A stretch of DNA of 64,000 bases from Paenibacillus sp. FSL K6-1330 (GTDB lineage Bacteria > Bacillota > Bacilli > Paenibacillales > Paenibacillaceae), in NCBI RefSeq assembly GCF_037976825.1, contig NZ_CP150269.1:6861501-6925500 (forward strand), read 5' to 3'. Below the pieces are notes generated by a model. The model searched no databases, had not been told where the DNA came from, and saw only the letters and a program-made list of their open reading frames with translations. Made by a program: the position numbers and the translations under genes. Positions 49,055 to 58,974 of the stretch are shown in pieces. Position 1 is the stretch's first letter; each line of letters starts with the position of its first letter.

Positions 49055-49373
49055 TCTTTACGGTCCCCCTGTGCCCGGAGCTGTTAACCCCAACCCCCCG
49101 GTTTGCCTATACAGGCATATAACGATTATTCGAAAAGAAAGTTTAACGCTGCTTATCGTTGATCCAAATAATATCCGTTAAAAAAAAGTCTAAAGGCGAC
49201 ATTACAATGGAGCGTTTCAAGGAGCAGGCCGTGCTTAGCCCCTAATGAAATATTCTAAAAGATTTCCTCCACTAATACAATTCACGGACCCTTCTGTGGA
49301 TACCAACAAAAAATACAAAAGAGATGCTGCTTTCGATAGCATCTCTTTTGATTCTAAATCCGATAAGCGTAAA
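49055..49373. other. Gap between the two SEDS paralogues
   Basis: No gene. Contains the terminator of the upstream paralogue and a leader (CCCCCTGTGCCCGGAGCTGT) that is repeated exactly before the other paralogue at about 50571-50590, so the duplication included upstream sequence. Confidence 0.55.
49305..49349 (-). terminator. Terminator of SEDS paralogue 2
   Basis: AAAAGAGATGCT / AGCATCTCTTTT with a 9-base loop, followed on the minus strand by GTATTTTTTG. Confidence 0.9.
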
Positions 49374-50561
49374 TCAAGCCTGTTTTGGGGGTACAGAGCG
49401 GTACGTTTGAGGATTAGGCATATCCTCCTCCACTTCCTGTCCATGCAGCTTCACACTCATGACAACCCCGAGGCATGCCATGTTAATGATGAGTGATGTT
49501 CCACCATAACTGATGAAGGGTAGCGTAATCCCTGTCAAAGGCATCAACCCAATAAACATGCCAATATTCTCAAAGATTTGATACAGCAGCATGGCAACAA
49601 TGCCGATGATTAGAAATGGACCCGCTTTGTCCCGGCTTTCCAATGAAATCAAAATCATTCTGTGAATGAGTATGAAATATAACAACAACAGAATGGAAGA
49701 ACCGATGAAGCCGTATTCCTCTGCAATTTGCACAAAAATTGAATCCGAATACGTATAAGGTACACGCGAGGATTGTACGGAGCTTCCTTGTAAATACCCT
49801 TCTCCGCTCATACCGCCTGAAGCAATGGCCAGCTTCGCATTGTTCGTATGATAACTCGCTTTCGGCGTTGCTTTTTCTGGTATCAGCCATGGGTCAATCC
49901 GTTCCATCCAGTGGCCGCGGCTCTCCATGATTTTCGATTCTTTGATTTCATCATGATAGTGGATATAGGCCTGTGCTCCACCGAAAGCGATGCCTGCTAC
50001 AAGCAGCAGCCCGATGAGAGCGTGCGAAAACTTCACATTCCCGATCCATAACAACCCAAGCAAGATGACAATATAGCTCAGTCCATTACCCAAGTCATTC
50101 TGAACCATGACAACGGCAAACGGGATAAACGTCAAGAGCCCAATCGGTACAATGTCCCGCCAAAAGGACAACTTCGTTTTATTCTTACGGATAAGAACAT
50201 AGGTGATAAATATGATCAGCACCAGCTTGAACAATTCCGCAGGTTGAAAATCCACGATACCCAGATTAATCCAACCTGTGGCATTATTTTTGGTCTGGCC
50301 GATGAAGGAAGGCAGCAGAAGGGCTAATAACCCGCCGATGTATATATGCATTGCGTATTTATTCCATAACCGATAATCAATCAAACTGAGCCCAAAAAAG
50401 GCTGCAAATCCGAGGATATAAAATATCCCCATCTTGATATGGTGTCTTTCGAATCCGGTGTTGTCGAGCGTGGCACTATATATCGATGTAATACTGACAA
50501 CCATCAGCATCAACAGTACAAAAACGATAACAAAATCAATTTTCTTGAATTTCTGAAGCAT
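49374..50561 (-). CDS. SEDS family (FtsW/RodA/SpoVE) protein, paralogue 2
   Basis: 395 residues, ten membrane helices, the same organisation as paralogue 1 (GWINLGIVDFQPAELFKL, VQNDLGNGLSYIVILLGLLW, GITLPFISYGGTS). The outer-loop signature reads PEKATPKASYH, again without the Asp of the PExDP motif. ATG at 50561 (MLQKFKKIDF) after AGGGGG; a 27-codon in-frame extension upstream is not family-like. The C-termini of both copies share HGQEVEEDMP and end in KQA. Confidence 0.9.
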   Translation of the reverse strand: MLQKFKKIDFVIVFVLLMLMVVSITSIYSATLDNTGFERHHIKMGIFYILGFAAFFGLSLIDYRLWNKYAMHIYIGGLLALLLPSFIGQTKNNATGWINLGIVDFQPAELFKLVLIIFITYVLIRKNKTKLSFWRDIVPIGLLTFIPFAVVMVQNDLGNGLSYIVILLGLLWIGNVKFSHALIGLLLVAGIAFGGAQAYIHYHDEIKESKIMESRGHWMERIDPWLIPEKATPKASYHTNNAKLAIASGGMSGEGYLQGSSVQSSRVPYTYSDSIFVQIAEEYGFIGSSILLLLYFILIHRMILISLESRDKAGPFLIIGIVAMLLYQIFENIGMFIGLMPLTGITLPFISYGGTSLIINMACLGVVMSVKLHGQEVEEDMPNPQTYRSVPPKQA

Positions 50562-50694
50562 GCTTTGGTCCCCCTGTGCCCGGAGCTGTACACACTGATT
50601 TGCCAATTGAGGTAAGGTAACAATCTGTACGACAGCAAACATTTAATCGGCTCAGCCCATCATCTATTTTAAAAGAAATCCACCCAGAACACAA

Positions 50695-51585
50695 TTAACG
50701 GAAAATTCCCAGAACATGCCTGTCAATCCCCGCCAAATCCGGCACCGTGACGATTTCCTTCCAGTGCCCTGCACTCCGCAGAAGCTCTGCCACATCCTCG
50801 GCTTGGCCCATACCCAGCTCAAAGGCGATCAGCCGCGGCGGAGCTGACAGCAAGGGCAGCTGCGCCATCATGATCCGGTACGGATTCAATCCGTCCGGCC
50901 CGCCATCCAGTGCCGTTCGCGGCTCATAATCACGGACTTCGGGCTGAAGTCCCTCAATATCCTCCGCCGGAATGTACGGCGGGTTGGAGACAAGGATGTC
51001 CGGGGCCATGCCGGCGAATGGCTCCAACAGGTTCCCCTGCCGAAACTCGACACAGGCGTTCAGCTGCTTCGCATTACGAGCAGCTACCTCCAGCGCATCC
51101 GGCGAAATATCGCTCGCCAGCAAATCCCATGCCGGCTCCTGCAATGCCAACGTAATGGCGATGGCCCCGCTACCCGTGCCGATATCAATGGCCTGTAGCC
51201 TTTCATACGATCGCGAAGTAAGCTCCCGTCCATACTTCAGCACCGCTTCCACGAGCAGCTCCGTTTCCGGACGCGGAATGAGAACCGCCGGCGTAACTTC
51301 AAACGGTCTGCCGTAAAATTCCTGTTCGCCGATAATATACTGCGCAGGAACGCCTTGGGCTTTGCGATTGATCGCTTCTTCCAGGGCGTAGCGGCGGTCC
51401 GCCGGAAACGGATCCGCGAGTGCCATATAATATGAGGTTCCCGACAATCTCAGCACATGCTCCAGCAGCAGCTGCGCATTCCGCTGCGGTTCCATTACCC
51501 GCAAGCCGTCTAAAAAAGAAGAAGCCTCCACAAAGGCTTCTCTTATGCTGCGCTGCGGCGTCAATTCAAATATCGTCCGCTTCAA
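50695..51585 (-). CDS. prmC: Release factor glutamine methyltransferase PrmC
   Basis: 296 residues. Methylates the Gln of the GGQ motif of RF1/RF2 using S-adenosylmethionine. SAM-binding AIDIGTGSGAIAITLAL and the catalytic LVSNPPYIPAEDI; N-terminal helical domain with YIIGEQEFYGRPF and LIPRPETELLVE. TTG start 9 bases after GGAG; only four bases separate it from the prfA stop, so they form an operon. Confidence 0.97.
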   Translation of the reverse strand: MKRTIFELTPQRSIREAFVEASSFLDGLRVMEPQRNAQLLLEHVLRLSGTSYYMALADPFPADRRYALEEAINRKAQGVPAQYIIGEQEFYGRPFEVTPAVLIPRPETELLVEAVLKYGRELTSRSYERLQAIDIGTGSGAIAITLALQEPAWDLLASDISPDALEVAARNAKQLNACVEFRQGNLLEPFAGMAPDILVSNPPYIPAEDIEGLQPEVRDYEPRTALDGGPDGLNPYRIMMAQLPLLSAPPRLIAFELGMGQAEDVAELLRSAGHWKEIVTVPDLAGIDRHVLGIFR

Positions 51586-51589
51586 AGCG

Positions 51590-52657
51590 TTATACTCCTT
51601 TTTCCATCAGTTCAGCCTGCTCCGCAAGGGTCAGCGCCGAAACGATCTCTTCAATCTCCCCGTTCATCACTTGATCCAGCTTGTGAACGGTAAGTCCGAT
51701 CCGGTGATCGGTTACACGGCTTTGCGGGAAGTTGTACGTACGGATCCGCTCACTGCGGTCACCTGTACCCACTTTGCTCTTCCGCTCACCGGCATACTTC
51801 GCTTCTTCCTCTTGGCGCATCATATCAAAGATACGGGCACGAAGCACCTGCAGTGCCTTATCCTTATTGGAGTTCTGCGATTTGCCGTCTTGGCACGTAG
51901 CCACAATCCCCGTCGGGATATGCGTTACGCGTACCGCCGACTTGGTGGTGTTAACGGACTGACCGCCTGCACCACTGGAGCAGAAGGTATCCACGCGGAT
52001 ATCCTTGTCATGGATTTCGATATCCACTTCTTCCGCCTCTGGCATGACCGCCACCGTAGAGGTGGATGTATGGATACGACCTCCGGATTCCGTAGCCGGA
52101 ATACGCTGCACACGGTGCGCGCCGCTCTCAAATTTCATTTTGCTGTAAGCGCCGCGACCATTAATCATGAAGATGACTTCCTTGAAGCCACCCAGATCGT
52201 TCGTGTTGACGTCCATCAGTTCAACCTTCCAGCCCTGGGTATCCGCATAACGGGTATACATCCGGTACAGGTCGGAAGCAAACAGTGCCGCCTCGTCGCC
52301 GCCGGCTGCGCCACGAATCTCGATGATGACGTTCTTATCATCATTCGGGTCCTTCGGCAGCAGCAAAATCCGAATCTTCTCCGCCAGCTCGCGCTCACGC
52401 TGGGTAAGCTCTTCGATCTCCATTTTCACCATTTCGCGCATGTCGTCATCCAACTTTTCGCCCTGCATGGTTTTGGCAGCTTCGAGCTCTTCAATTACAT
52501 TTTTATATTCAACATAAGCCTCATAAGCAGGCTGTAAATCGGATTGTTCTTTGGAATAATCCCTGAGCTTCTTGGAGTCATTAGCGACATCGGGGTCGCA
52601 CAACAGCTCACTTAACTTCTCGTAACGGTCCGCAAGGGATTGTAATCGGTCCAACAA
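51590..52657 (-). CDS. prfA: Peptide chain release factor 1
   Basis: 355 residues. Recognises UAA and UAG stop codons. GGQ loop [16 protein letters not shown] and anticodon-like PAT in [16 protein letters not shown]-terminal [22 protein letters not shown] start with GAGGTG seven bases upstream. Confidence 0.98.
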   Translation of the reverse strand: MLDRLQSLADRYEKLSELLCDPDVANDSKKLRDYSKEQSDLQPAYEAYVEYKNVIEELEAAKTMQGEKLDDDMREMVKMEIEELTQRERELAEKIRILLLPKDPNDDKNVIIEIRGAAGGDEAALFASDLYRMYTRYADTQGWKVELMDVNTNDLGGFKEVIFMINGRGAYSKMKFESGAHRVQRIPATESGGRIHTSTSTVAVMPEAEEVDIEIHDKDIRVDTFCSSGAGGQSVNTTKSAVRVTHIPTGIVATCQDGKSQNSNKDKALQVLRARIFDMMRQEEEAKYAGERKSKVGTGDRSERIRTYNFPQSRVTDHRIGLTVHKLDQVMNGEIEEIVSALTLAEQAELMEKGV

Positions 52658-52890
52658 AGGAATTCACCTCTCTAAGATATATTCCTGAAGATATGCCCTT
52701 TTGCACTCCATTTCGCATCAACAATGAAGTGTAAACGACTTTTTATTTTACCATGAAACGACGTATTTGACTAGCAGGCAGTTGACCGGACTGAAAGGAT
52801 CTCTCCCTTCAAGTTTGGCTCCCATTCAGAGGGTGATCCACCTGTGCAGGGAGGGTCCAGCACTCCTCAGCTCATCACTATGATATCTTC
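52658..52890. other. Intergenic region upstream of prfA
   Basis: About 230 bases with no gene; presumably the prfA-prmC promoter. A GC-richer section at 52780-52870 has short complementary segments (such as GGTGGATCACC) but no T-box or other riboswitch consensus that I recognise. Confidence 0.4.
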
Positions 52891-52932
52891 AAAAAAACCA
52901 CGGTCCCATGCACAAAGTGACATGGAGCCATG
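52891..52932 (-). terminator. Terminator of ychF
   Basis: Stem CCATGGCTCCATG / CATGGGACCGTGG (three wobble pairs) followed on the minus strand by TTTTTTT. Confidence 0.88.
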
Positions 52933-52952
52933 GCCTTTGAATACTTCAATTC

Positions 52953-54053
52953 CTACACATTGAAACGGAAGTGCATCACATCGCCGTCATTCACAACGTA
53001 CTCTTTGCCTTCCAGGCGAAGCTGTCCGCGTTCCTTCGCGCCGTTCATCGATCCGGCCGCAACCAGATCATCGTAAGCTACGACCTCAGCACGGATAAAG
53101 CCGCGTTCGAAGTCGGTATGAATCACGCCAGCCGCTTGCGGAGCCTTCGTTCCTTTGCGGATCGTCCAGGCACGTACTTCCTGCACGCCTGCCGTAAAGT
53201 AGGTGTACAATCCCAGAAGACTGTAAGCCGCCTTGATCAGACGGTTCAAACCGGATTCCTCCAGCCCCAGCTCCTCAAGGAACATCGCTTTATCCTCGCC
53301 CTCAAGCTCGGCAATCTCGGCTTCAACCTTCGCGCTGATCGGAACCACGAGTGCGTTCTCCGCAGCCGCGAAATCACGAACCTGCTGTACAAAAGGATTG
53401 CTGTCGGCTTCCGTAACGCCGTCTTCGCTCAGGTTAGCCGCGTATAGCACCGGCTTCAATGTCAGCAGGTGCAAATCACGAACAATCAGCTTCTCATCGT
53501 CGCTCAGTTCCACGCTGCGTGCCGGTTGATCGTTGTAAAGGGCTTCCTTCAGGCGCTCCAGCAGTTCTACTTCCTGAGCATACTGCTTATTGCCGCCCTT
53601 CATGTTCTTCTTCGCGCGATCGATCCGCTTCTCCACGCTGTCGAGATCCGCTAGGATCAGCTCCAGATTAATCGTCTGGATATCGCTGACCGGGTTCACT
53701 TTACCGTCAACGTGGGTAATGTTCTCGTCCTCAAAGCAGCGAACAACATGAACGATGGCATCCACTTCACGAATATGGGCAAGAAACTTGTTCCCAAGGC
53801 CTTCCCCTTTGCTCGCCCCGCGAACCAAGCCCGCGATGTCCACGAATTCAAAAGCGGTCGGTACCGTTTTGTTCGGCTGAACCAGTTCGGTCAGTTTGTT
53901 GAGGCGCTCATCCGGCACTTCCACAACACCGACGTTAGGATCAATCGTACAGAACGGATAGTTGGCCGATTCGGCGCCTGCTTGCGTGATCGCATTAAAC
54001 AATGTTGATTTGCCGACGTTTGGCAAACCGACGATTCCTGCTTTTAAAGCCAT
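52953..54053 (-). CDS. ychF: Obg-like ATPase YchF
   Basis: 366 residues. Translation-associated P-loop NTPase that prefers ATP. G1 [15 protein letters not shown], Dxx[21 protein letters not shown], a coiled-coil insert around residues 130-190, and the C-terminal TGS domain beginning near [21 protein letters not shown] before the ATG. Confidence 0.98.
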   Translation of the reverse strand: MALKAGIVGLPNVGKSTLFNAITQAGAESANYPFCTIDPNVGVVEVPDERLNKLTELVQPNKTVPTAFEFVDIAGLVRGASKGEGLGNKFLAHIREVDAIVHVVRCFEDENITHVDGKVNPVSDIQTINLELILADLDSVEKRIDRAKKNMKGGNKQYAQEVELLERLKEALYNDQPARSVELSDDEKLIVRDLHLLTLKPVLYAANLSEDGVTEADSNPFVQQVRDFAAAENALVVPISAKVEAEIAELEGEDKAMFLEELGLEESGLNRLIKAAYSLLGLYTYFTAGVQEVRAWTIRKGTKAPQAAGVIHTDFERGFIRAEVVAYDDLVAAGSMNGAKERGQLRLEGKEYVVNDGDVMHFRFNV

Positions 54054-54237
54054 TTATGTGACAACTCCTTATTAGGTTTACTTCTTTATTTATAAGTATT
54101 ACACAGCTTTGGTTCTTATCGCCGAAGCTACGAATCGCCAGCTAAACAATCTTATTAATTATAGCAGATACCCGATAGACTTCAACACGAATATACTGCC
54201 ATCGTTGAATGTGATCCGGGCCCATCACTCCGGCCAT

Positions 54238-55353
54238 TTATACACGAATCAGCCGGTTGGTAGACTTCAGCGCATCGATATTCCCTGCGCCGATTCCGAA
54301 CATCGCCGTCCGCAGCTCCAACTCCACCTGGGCAAGCCGCTGATCCAGCGCTTCCACGGATTCGACCGCCGAGCCCAGGAGTCCACGCCCGAAGCCTGCC
54401 AGATCGGCGCCAAGCGAGAGCGCTTTAGCCGCATCGACGCCGCTCTGCAGCCCACCGCTGCCAATAATCGCACAGGTTGGCGCAGCTTCGCGCACCTCCA
54501 CGATACATTCCGCGGTAGGATTGCCCCAACCGGCGAAAGCCTCAGCCGCTGCGCGGCGAACCGGATCCGGGCTGCGAAATTTTTCAACCTGACTCCATGA
54601 AGTACCGCCCGCACCTGCCACGTCGATGAAGGCCGCCCCGATATTCAGCAGGCTCCGCGCCGTTTCACCATCGATTCCCCAGCCAACTTCTTTAATGCCA
54701 ACCGGTACCGAAAGTGTACGGCACAGATCCTCAATTCGCCCAAGCAAACAGCCAAACCGGGTATTCCCTTCCGGCTGAAACACCTCTTGAAGTCCGTTTA
54801 AATGGAGAACCAGCATGTCCGCACCCGCGATATCTACCGCCCGCTGACAATCGTTAAGGCCAAAGCCATAGTTCAGCTGCACCGCTCCAAGGTTAGCGAT
54901 AACCGGCACGCTCGGCGCACTCTCCCGGACACGGAAAGTAGAAGCAAGCTCTTCCTTCTCCACCGCGGCCCGAACGGAGCCTACCCCAAGTGCCCAGCCG
55001 CGCCGCTGCGCTGCTTCAGCTAAACGTCTATTGATCTCTCCGGTAGCCTTGCTTCCGCCAGTCATGGAGCTGATTAGAAATGGTGTGCGTACAGAAAAAT
55101 TAAGAAATGTTGTGTCCAGCTTAATATCGTCAAAGTCAATTTCCGGCAGTGCGGAGTGACGGAAGCGGTAACGTTCAAAACCGGTGGTTACTCCCACAGA
55201 GCCTACTTCCTCATTCAAGCATAAGCGTACATGCTCTATTTTCCGCTCGCCCGTGGGCACTTCCGGCATCAGCCTGCCCTCAAGTTTTTCCGATCCTCTG
55301 CCTGAAATGGTTTCAGCAGGTTTATCCGCAGTTTCTTTATGTTCTGAATTCAT
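54238..55353 (-). CDS. fni: Type 2 isopentenyl-diphosphate delta-isomerase
   Basis: 371 residues. FMN- and NADPH-dependent isomerisation of IPP and DMAPP. TIM-barrel with RKIEHVRLCLNEEV, FLISSMTGGSKATGEIN, LVLHLNGLQEVFQPEGN, GIKEVGWGI, and the phosphate-binding GSGGLQSGVDAAKALSLGADLAG. ATG at 55353 after AAGGAGG by seven bases. Divergent from the plus-strand phospholipase D gene. Confidence 0.95.
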   Translation of the reverse strand: MNSEHKETADKPAETISGRGSEKLEGRLMPEVPTGERKIEHVRLCLNEEVGSVGVTTGFERYRFRHSALPEIDFDDIKLDTTFLNFSVRTPFLISSMTGGSKATGEINRRLAEAAQRRGWALGVGSVRAAVEKEELASTFRVRESAPSVPVIANLGAVQLNYGFGLNDCQRAVDIAGADMLVLHLNGLQEVFQPEGNTRFGCLLGRIEDLCRTLSVPVGIKEVGWGIDGETARSLLNIGAAFIDVAGAGGTSWSQVEKFRSPDPVRRAAAEAFAGWGNPTAECIVEVREAAPTCAIIGSGGLQSGVDAAKALSLGADLAGFGRGLLGSAVESVEALDQRLAQVELELRTAMFGIGAGNIDALKSTNRLIRV

Positions 55354-55656
55354 CCCGTGCCTCCTTATCCACTTCACTCATCCCTTAAATAACTATATAT
55401 AAGCATATCATTGGCACCACAGATTGTCCCAGCTCTACATGATATGTACCTCTACAAGCTAAAATATAAACTCGGTGTTCACCCATTCTTACGCATGTAT
55501 TGAACTAACAAACCTCTCGACCATCATTCTACCCTGAGATCTTAGGAACAACCCGAAATCGAATACGATCCGAACTGCAAAACATGGAGTGCGTCAGGAC
55601 AGGTCATTCATGTTAATTAACGTTATACAACAGTAGCGATAGGAGGATGGGCTATC
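55354..55656. other. Divergent intergenic region fni / phospholipase D gene
   Basis: About 300 bases, no gene. Must hold outward promoters for both neighbours; no clear -35/-10 pair was picked. Confidence 0.4.
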
Positions 55657-57198
55657 TTGGGTTTCCGCCAATTATTTCATACGCGCACTTCAGAAAATCA
55701 AAATACACCTCGTGAAGGTACAAAGCTTGTACCAGGGAAACCTTCCAGAGGCTTCCGCATACGAAACACGATTTTGATCGGCCTGGCCCTTCTCATTCTC
55801 TGGCTTATCGGCGTGATGATTTATCAGACGCATAAGCCGCTGCCGAAGGGGATCTCTTATGAAAGCCCGCTTTACCAGAGCGACGTTAAAATGTGGATGG
55901 ACCTGACCTATCCCGGACCGGACGGTCAACCGATACATGATCGCGAAATCGGACCACGCATCAGTCAAATTATCGATGAATCCCGGAAGTTCCTGGTGAT
56001 CGATATGTTTCTGTTCAATGGCTACACCCATAAAGGTCAGATATTCCCTGAAGTCAGCGAAGAACTCACTCATCTTCTGGTTGTCCATAAGAAGAAATAT
56101 CCCGACATGGATATCTTCTTTATTTCCGATGAAGTCAATACCGGATATGGCTCCTATTCGCTGCCGGAATTCGAGGCCATGAAAGCAGCCGGGATTCATG
56201 TAATTATAACCGATGTCAACCGGCTTCGAGATTCCACGCCCATCTATTCCGCTGTATGGCGAACGTTCTTCCAGTGGTTTGGCCAGTCGGGCAGAGGGAC
56301 ACTCCCCAATCTGATGGCAAGCGAAGCACCCGATATTACGGTCCGCTCCTATCTGAAGCTGCTGAATGTGAAGGCCAATCACCGTAAAATCGTCATCAGC
56401 GAGAACACTGCGCTGGTCACTTCGGCCAACATCCATGACGCCAGCGCGTTCCATTCAAACATTGCCTTCGAAACGAGTGGGGACATCATCGGGGATATGC
56501 TTGCAGCTGAACAAGCTGCCGTTAACCTTACAAGCCGAATCAAACTGCCGGAATATGAGCCAGACTCCAAGCCACACATGCAACCTTCTGGTCAAGCAAA
56601 CGATGTCGATGTTCGTTATCTGACGGAAGGAAAAATCTATAAATATGTTCTGAAAGCCATAGAGCAATCACAGCCTGGGGACACGCTCTGGATGGGGATG
56701 TTCTATCTAGCCGACAGCAAAGTCATGGACCAGCTTCTTAAGGCCTCGGACCGCGGCGTTGATATCCGCCTCATCCTGGATCCGAACCAGAATGCCTTCG
56801 GCCGGGACAAGATCGGCATCCCTAACCGTCCGGCTGCCGCTGAGCTCATCCAAAAATCCAAGGGCAACATCTCTGTTCGCTGGTACAACACCGGTACAGA
56901 GCAGTATCATACCAAGCTCATGTACATTGCCAAACCGACAGGCAAGTCTGTGATTACCGGTGGGTCAACCAACTTCACCCAGCGGAATCTGGCTGATCTC
57001 AATTTGGAAAACAACTTGTGGATAGCCGCACCTAAGGATCATCCGCTTACCCGGGATCTGGACCGTTACTTTCATCGAATATGGCTCAACGAAGGCGCAG
57101 CCTTTAGTCTCGAAGTTGAGGCTTACCAAGGAAAAACGACATGGATGAAGGACATCCTGTTTAAACTGCAAAAATGGCTCGGTTTCACTACCTTTTAA
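55657..57198 (+). CDS. Phospholipase D-like membrane-anchored protein
   Basis: 513 residues. N-terminal anchor (TILIGLALLILWLIGVMIY) and two PLD-type modules. First HKD motif NHRKIVISEN has His242, Lys244 but Glu249 instead of Asp; the second YHTKLMYIAK has His418, Lys420 and Ala425 instead of Asp. Supporting motifs: LVTSANIHDASAFHSN and ITGGSTNFTQRNL. So it is a divergent member, possibly acting on phospholipid or a phosphodiester polymer outside the membrane. TTG start with AGGAGG ten bases upstream. It converges with the cardiolipin synthase gene. Confidence 0.87.
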   Translation: MGFRQLFHTRTSENQNTPREGTKLVPGKPSRGFRIRNTILIGLALLILWLIGVMIYQTHKPLPKGISYESPLYQSDVKMWMDLTYPGPDGQPIHDREIGPRISQIIDESRKFLVIDMFLFNGYTHKGQIFPEVSEELTHLLVVHKKKYPDMDIFFISDEVNTGYGSYSLPEFEAMKAAGIHVIITDVNRLRDSTPIYSAVWRTFFQWFGQSGRGTLPNLMASEAPDITVRSYLKLLNVKANHRKIVISENTALVTSANIHDASAFHSNIAFETSGDIIGDMLAAEQAAVNLTSRIKLPEYEPDSKPHMQPSGQANDVDVRYLTEGKIYKYVLKAIEQSQPGDTLWMGMFYLADSKVMDQLLKASDRGVDIRLILDPNQNAFGRDKIGIPNRPAAAELIQKSKGNISVRWYNTGTEQYHTKLMYIAKPTGKSVITGGSTNFTQRNLADLNLENNLWIAAPKDHPLTRDLDRYFHRIWLNEGAAFSLEVEAYQGKTTWMKDILFKLQKWLGFTTF

Positions 57199-57270
57199 AG
57201 TTCTTTCAATATGATGTATGTACGCACATGAAGTGCCCGTATGTACCACGAGTTCCCCACCTCCACCGCA

Positions 57271-58773
57271 TTACAGCAGAGGTGACATTAGCCGGGCGGC
57301 CGACTCCAGCAGCCGGGTCATGATTCTTTTTTTACGGGTATGATTGCGGTCGTACAGGATAGCGGATTCCTGGTCCTGCTCGAAGTCGGATACCAGCCTG
57401 CCTACGCTTTCCGTATGAACGAGTAAAGCATTAACCTCAAAATTAAGGTGGAAGCTCCGCATGTCCATGTTAGCCGTACCAATGGTTGCGACCTCGCCGT
57501 CAACGATTAGCAGCTTCGAGTGCATAAACCCTTTTTCATATTCATACACCCTTACCCCGGCATCCAGCAGAGCCGGAAAATAGGAATGAGAAGCCAGGAA
57601 GGGAAGCCATTTGTCCGGTTTCGACGGAAACAGAATCCGTACATCAAGACCGGACAAGGCAGCAACCCTGAGCGCGGTGAATATGTCTTCATCCGGTATA
57701 AAATAAGGCGTAGCCAGCCATACCGACTTACGAGCCGACACAATCATGGAGAAGAAGATGTTCTTCAGGGCTCTTCGCTCATTGTCCGGTCCGCTTGCGA
57801 TAATCTGGACGGCACCGGCACGGTTCTCCAGCAAATCCGGTGAATAATAGATGGGTTCACTCGGCTGCTCACCTGTCATGTACTGCCAATCCTGGAGAAA
57901 GATAACTTGGAGCGTTCTGACAGCCTCTCCACGGACAAGCATGTGGGTATCGCGCCAGAAACCAAATGCCTTGCTGCGGCTTAAATACTCATCCCCTACA
58001 TTCAATCCACCAACGAATCCGACACTCCCGTCAATAACAACGATTTTGCGATGATTGCGGTAATTCACGCGGCTCGTGAAAAATATCGTTTTGGGACTGC
58101 CGAATACGGCGACCTGTACACCCGCATCTCGCATCTCTTGCAAAAAGGAAGGCGGCAGCTGCAAGCTGCCAACGGCGTCCACCATAAACCGAACGGCCAC
58201 CCCCTCTTTCGCCTTCCGTATCAAAATTTCCTGGATCTGCGTTCCGATCGCATCCGGACGGTAAATGTAATATTCCATATGAATGTGATGCGCCGCTTGT
58301 TCCAGCTCCGCAATCAAGGCCGCAAAAGTCTCTTCCCCGTCGGTCAGCACCTTGGTATCGCTCGAGAAGGAAATCGGCGTGCGTGCAAGGCGGGTAGACA
58401 GCTGAAGGAGCTGCTGCACTTCGGGCTTAAAGCAGGAGATGTCTGGGGTGTTCTTCCGGAGCACTTCGCTGGTATATACCAGCACGTCCTTCCGCGCTTT
58501 TTTATCGTATTTTCTCCGCTTGAAATAGTTCTGTCCGAACAAAAAATAAAAGACAAGCCCTACGATAGGGACAAGCGCCAAAAGCAGAATCCAGGCCAAC
58601 GTGCTGGTGGGATGACGATTCTCCATAAAAATCATGAATCCGATGGATACTACGGTTAGCGTAGAGAATATCCCGATAATGGTCCCTGTCGTCTTCCCGA
58701 AATAATCCATGCCAAAATAATAAAACGCGAACAAAAGCGCGGTAATCAGTACAGCCTCTATTCCCTTTCTCAT
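57271..58773 (-). CDS. cls: Cardiolipin synthase
   Basis: 500 residues. Makes cardiolipin from two phosphatidylglycerols in the membrane. Two N-terminal membrane helices, then two intact HKD motifs: NHRKIVVIDGSVGFVGGLNVG and MHSKLLIVDGEVATIGTANMD. The sequences HMEYYIYRPDAIG and ATPYFIPDEDIFTAL fit the family. Length normal. AAGGGG before the ATG. Confidence 0.95.
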   Translation of the reverse strand: MRKGIEAVLITALLFAFYYFGMDYFGKTTGTIIGIFSTLTVVSIGFMIFMENRHPTSTLAWILLLALVPIVGLVFYFLFGQNYFKRRKYDKKARKDVLVYTSEVLRKNTPDISCFKPEVQQLLQLSTRLARTPISFSSDTKVLTDGEETFAALIAELEQAAHHIHMEYYIYRPDAIGTQIQEILIRKAKEGVAVRFMVDAVGSLQLPPSFLQEMRDAGVQVAVFGSPKTIFFTSRVNYRNHRKIVVIDGSVGFVGGLNVGDEYLSRSKAFGFWRDTHMLVRGEAVRTLQVIFLQDWQYMTGEQPSEPIYYSPDLLENRAGAVQIIASGPDNERRALKNIFFSMIVSARKSVWLATPYFIPDEDIFTALRVAALSGLDVRILFPSKPDKWLPFLASHSYFPALLDAGVRVYEYEKGFMHSKLLIVDGEVATIGTANMDMRSFHLNFEVNALLVHTESVGRLVSDFEQDQESAILYDRNHTRKKRIMTRLLESAARLMSPLL

Positions 58774-58912
58774 ATCGTTTACCCCTTGTTCTTCATCGTT
58801 TCTGTCTCTATGTATGTACGATGCTGGTCACACCATATTCTACATGATCTCCCCCAGGAACTAAAGACTGTTCTCCTTGAGCCGACAAGGCCTGATACCC
58901 AAAAATAAAATA

Positions 58913-58963
58913 TTGACAATGCGAACGCCATTTGTTAAAAATATAACTAACGATCGTTAGTTA
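58913..58963 (+). promoter_or_regulatory. Promoter and palindromic operator of the TetR-SMR operon
   Basis: TTGACA (58913-58918), 17 bases, TAAAAA (58936-58941), then a perfect 20-bp palindrome TAACTAACGATCGTTAGTTA (58944-58963) covering the expected transcription start. The ribosome site overlaps its 3' edge (TTAGGAGG). Confidence 0.8.
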
Positions 58964-58974
58964 GGAGGAATCTT

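Noticed and set aside
52700..52890. T-box or other riboswitch upstream of prfA
   Set aside because: Some G/C-rich complementarity but no T-box core motif and no antiterminator arrangement.
57199..57270. Bidirectional terminator between the phospholipase D gene and cls
   Set aside because: Repeated GTATGTAC motifs are direct repeats rather than a stable hairpin; only a 4-bp GCAC/GTGC stem is seen and no T run follows.
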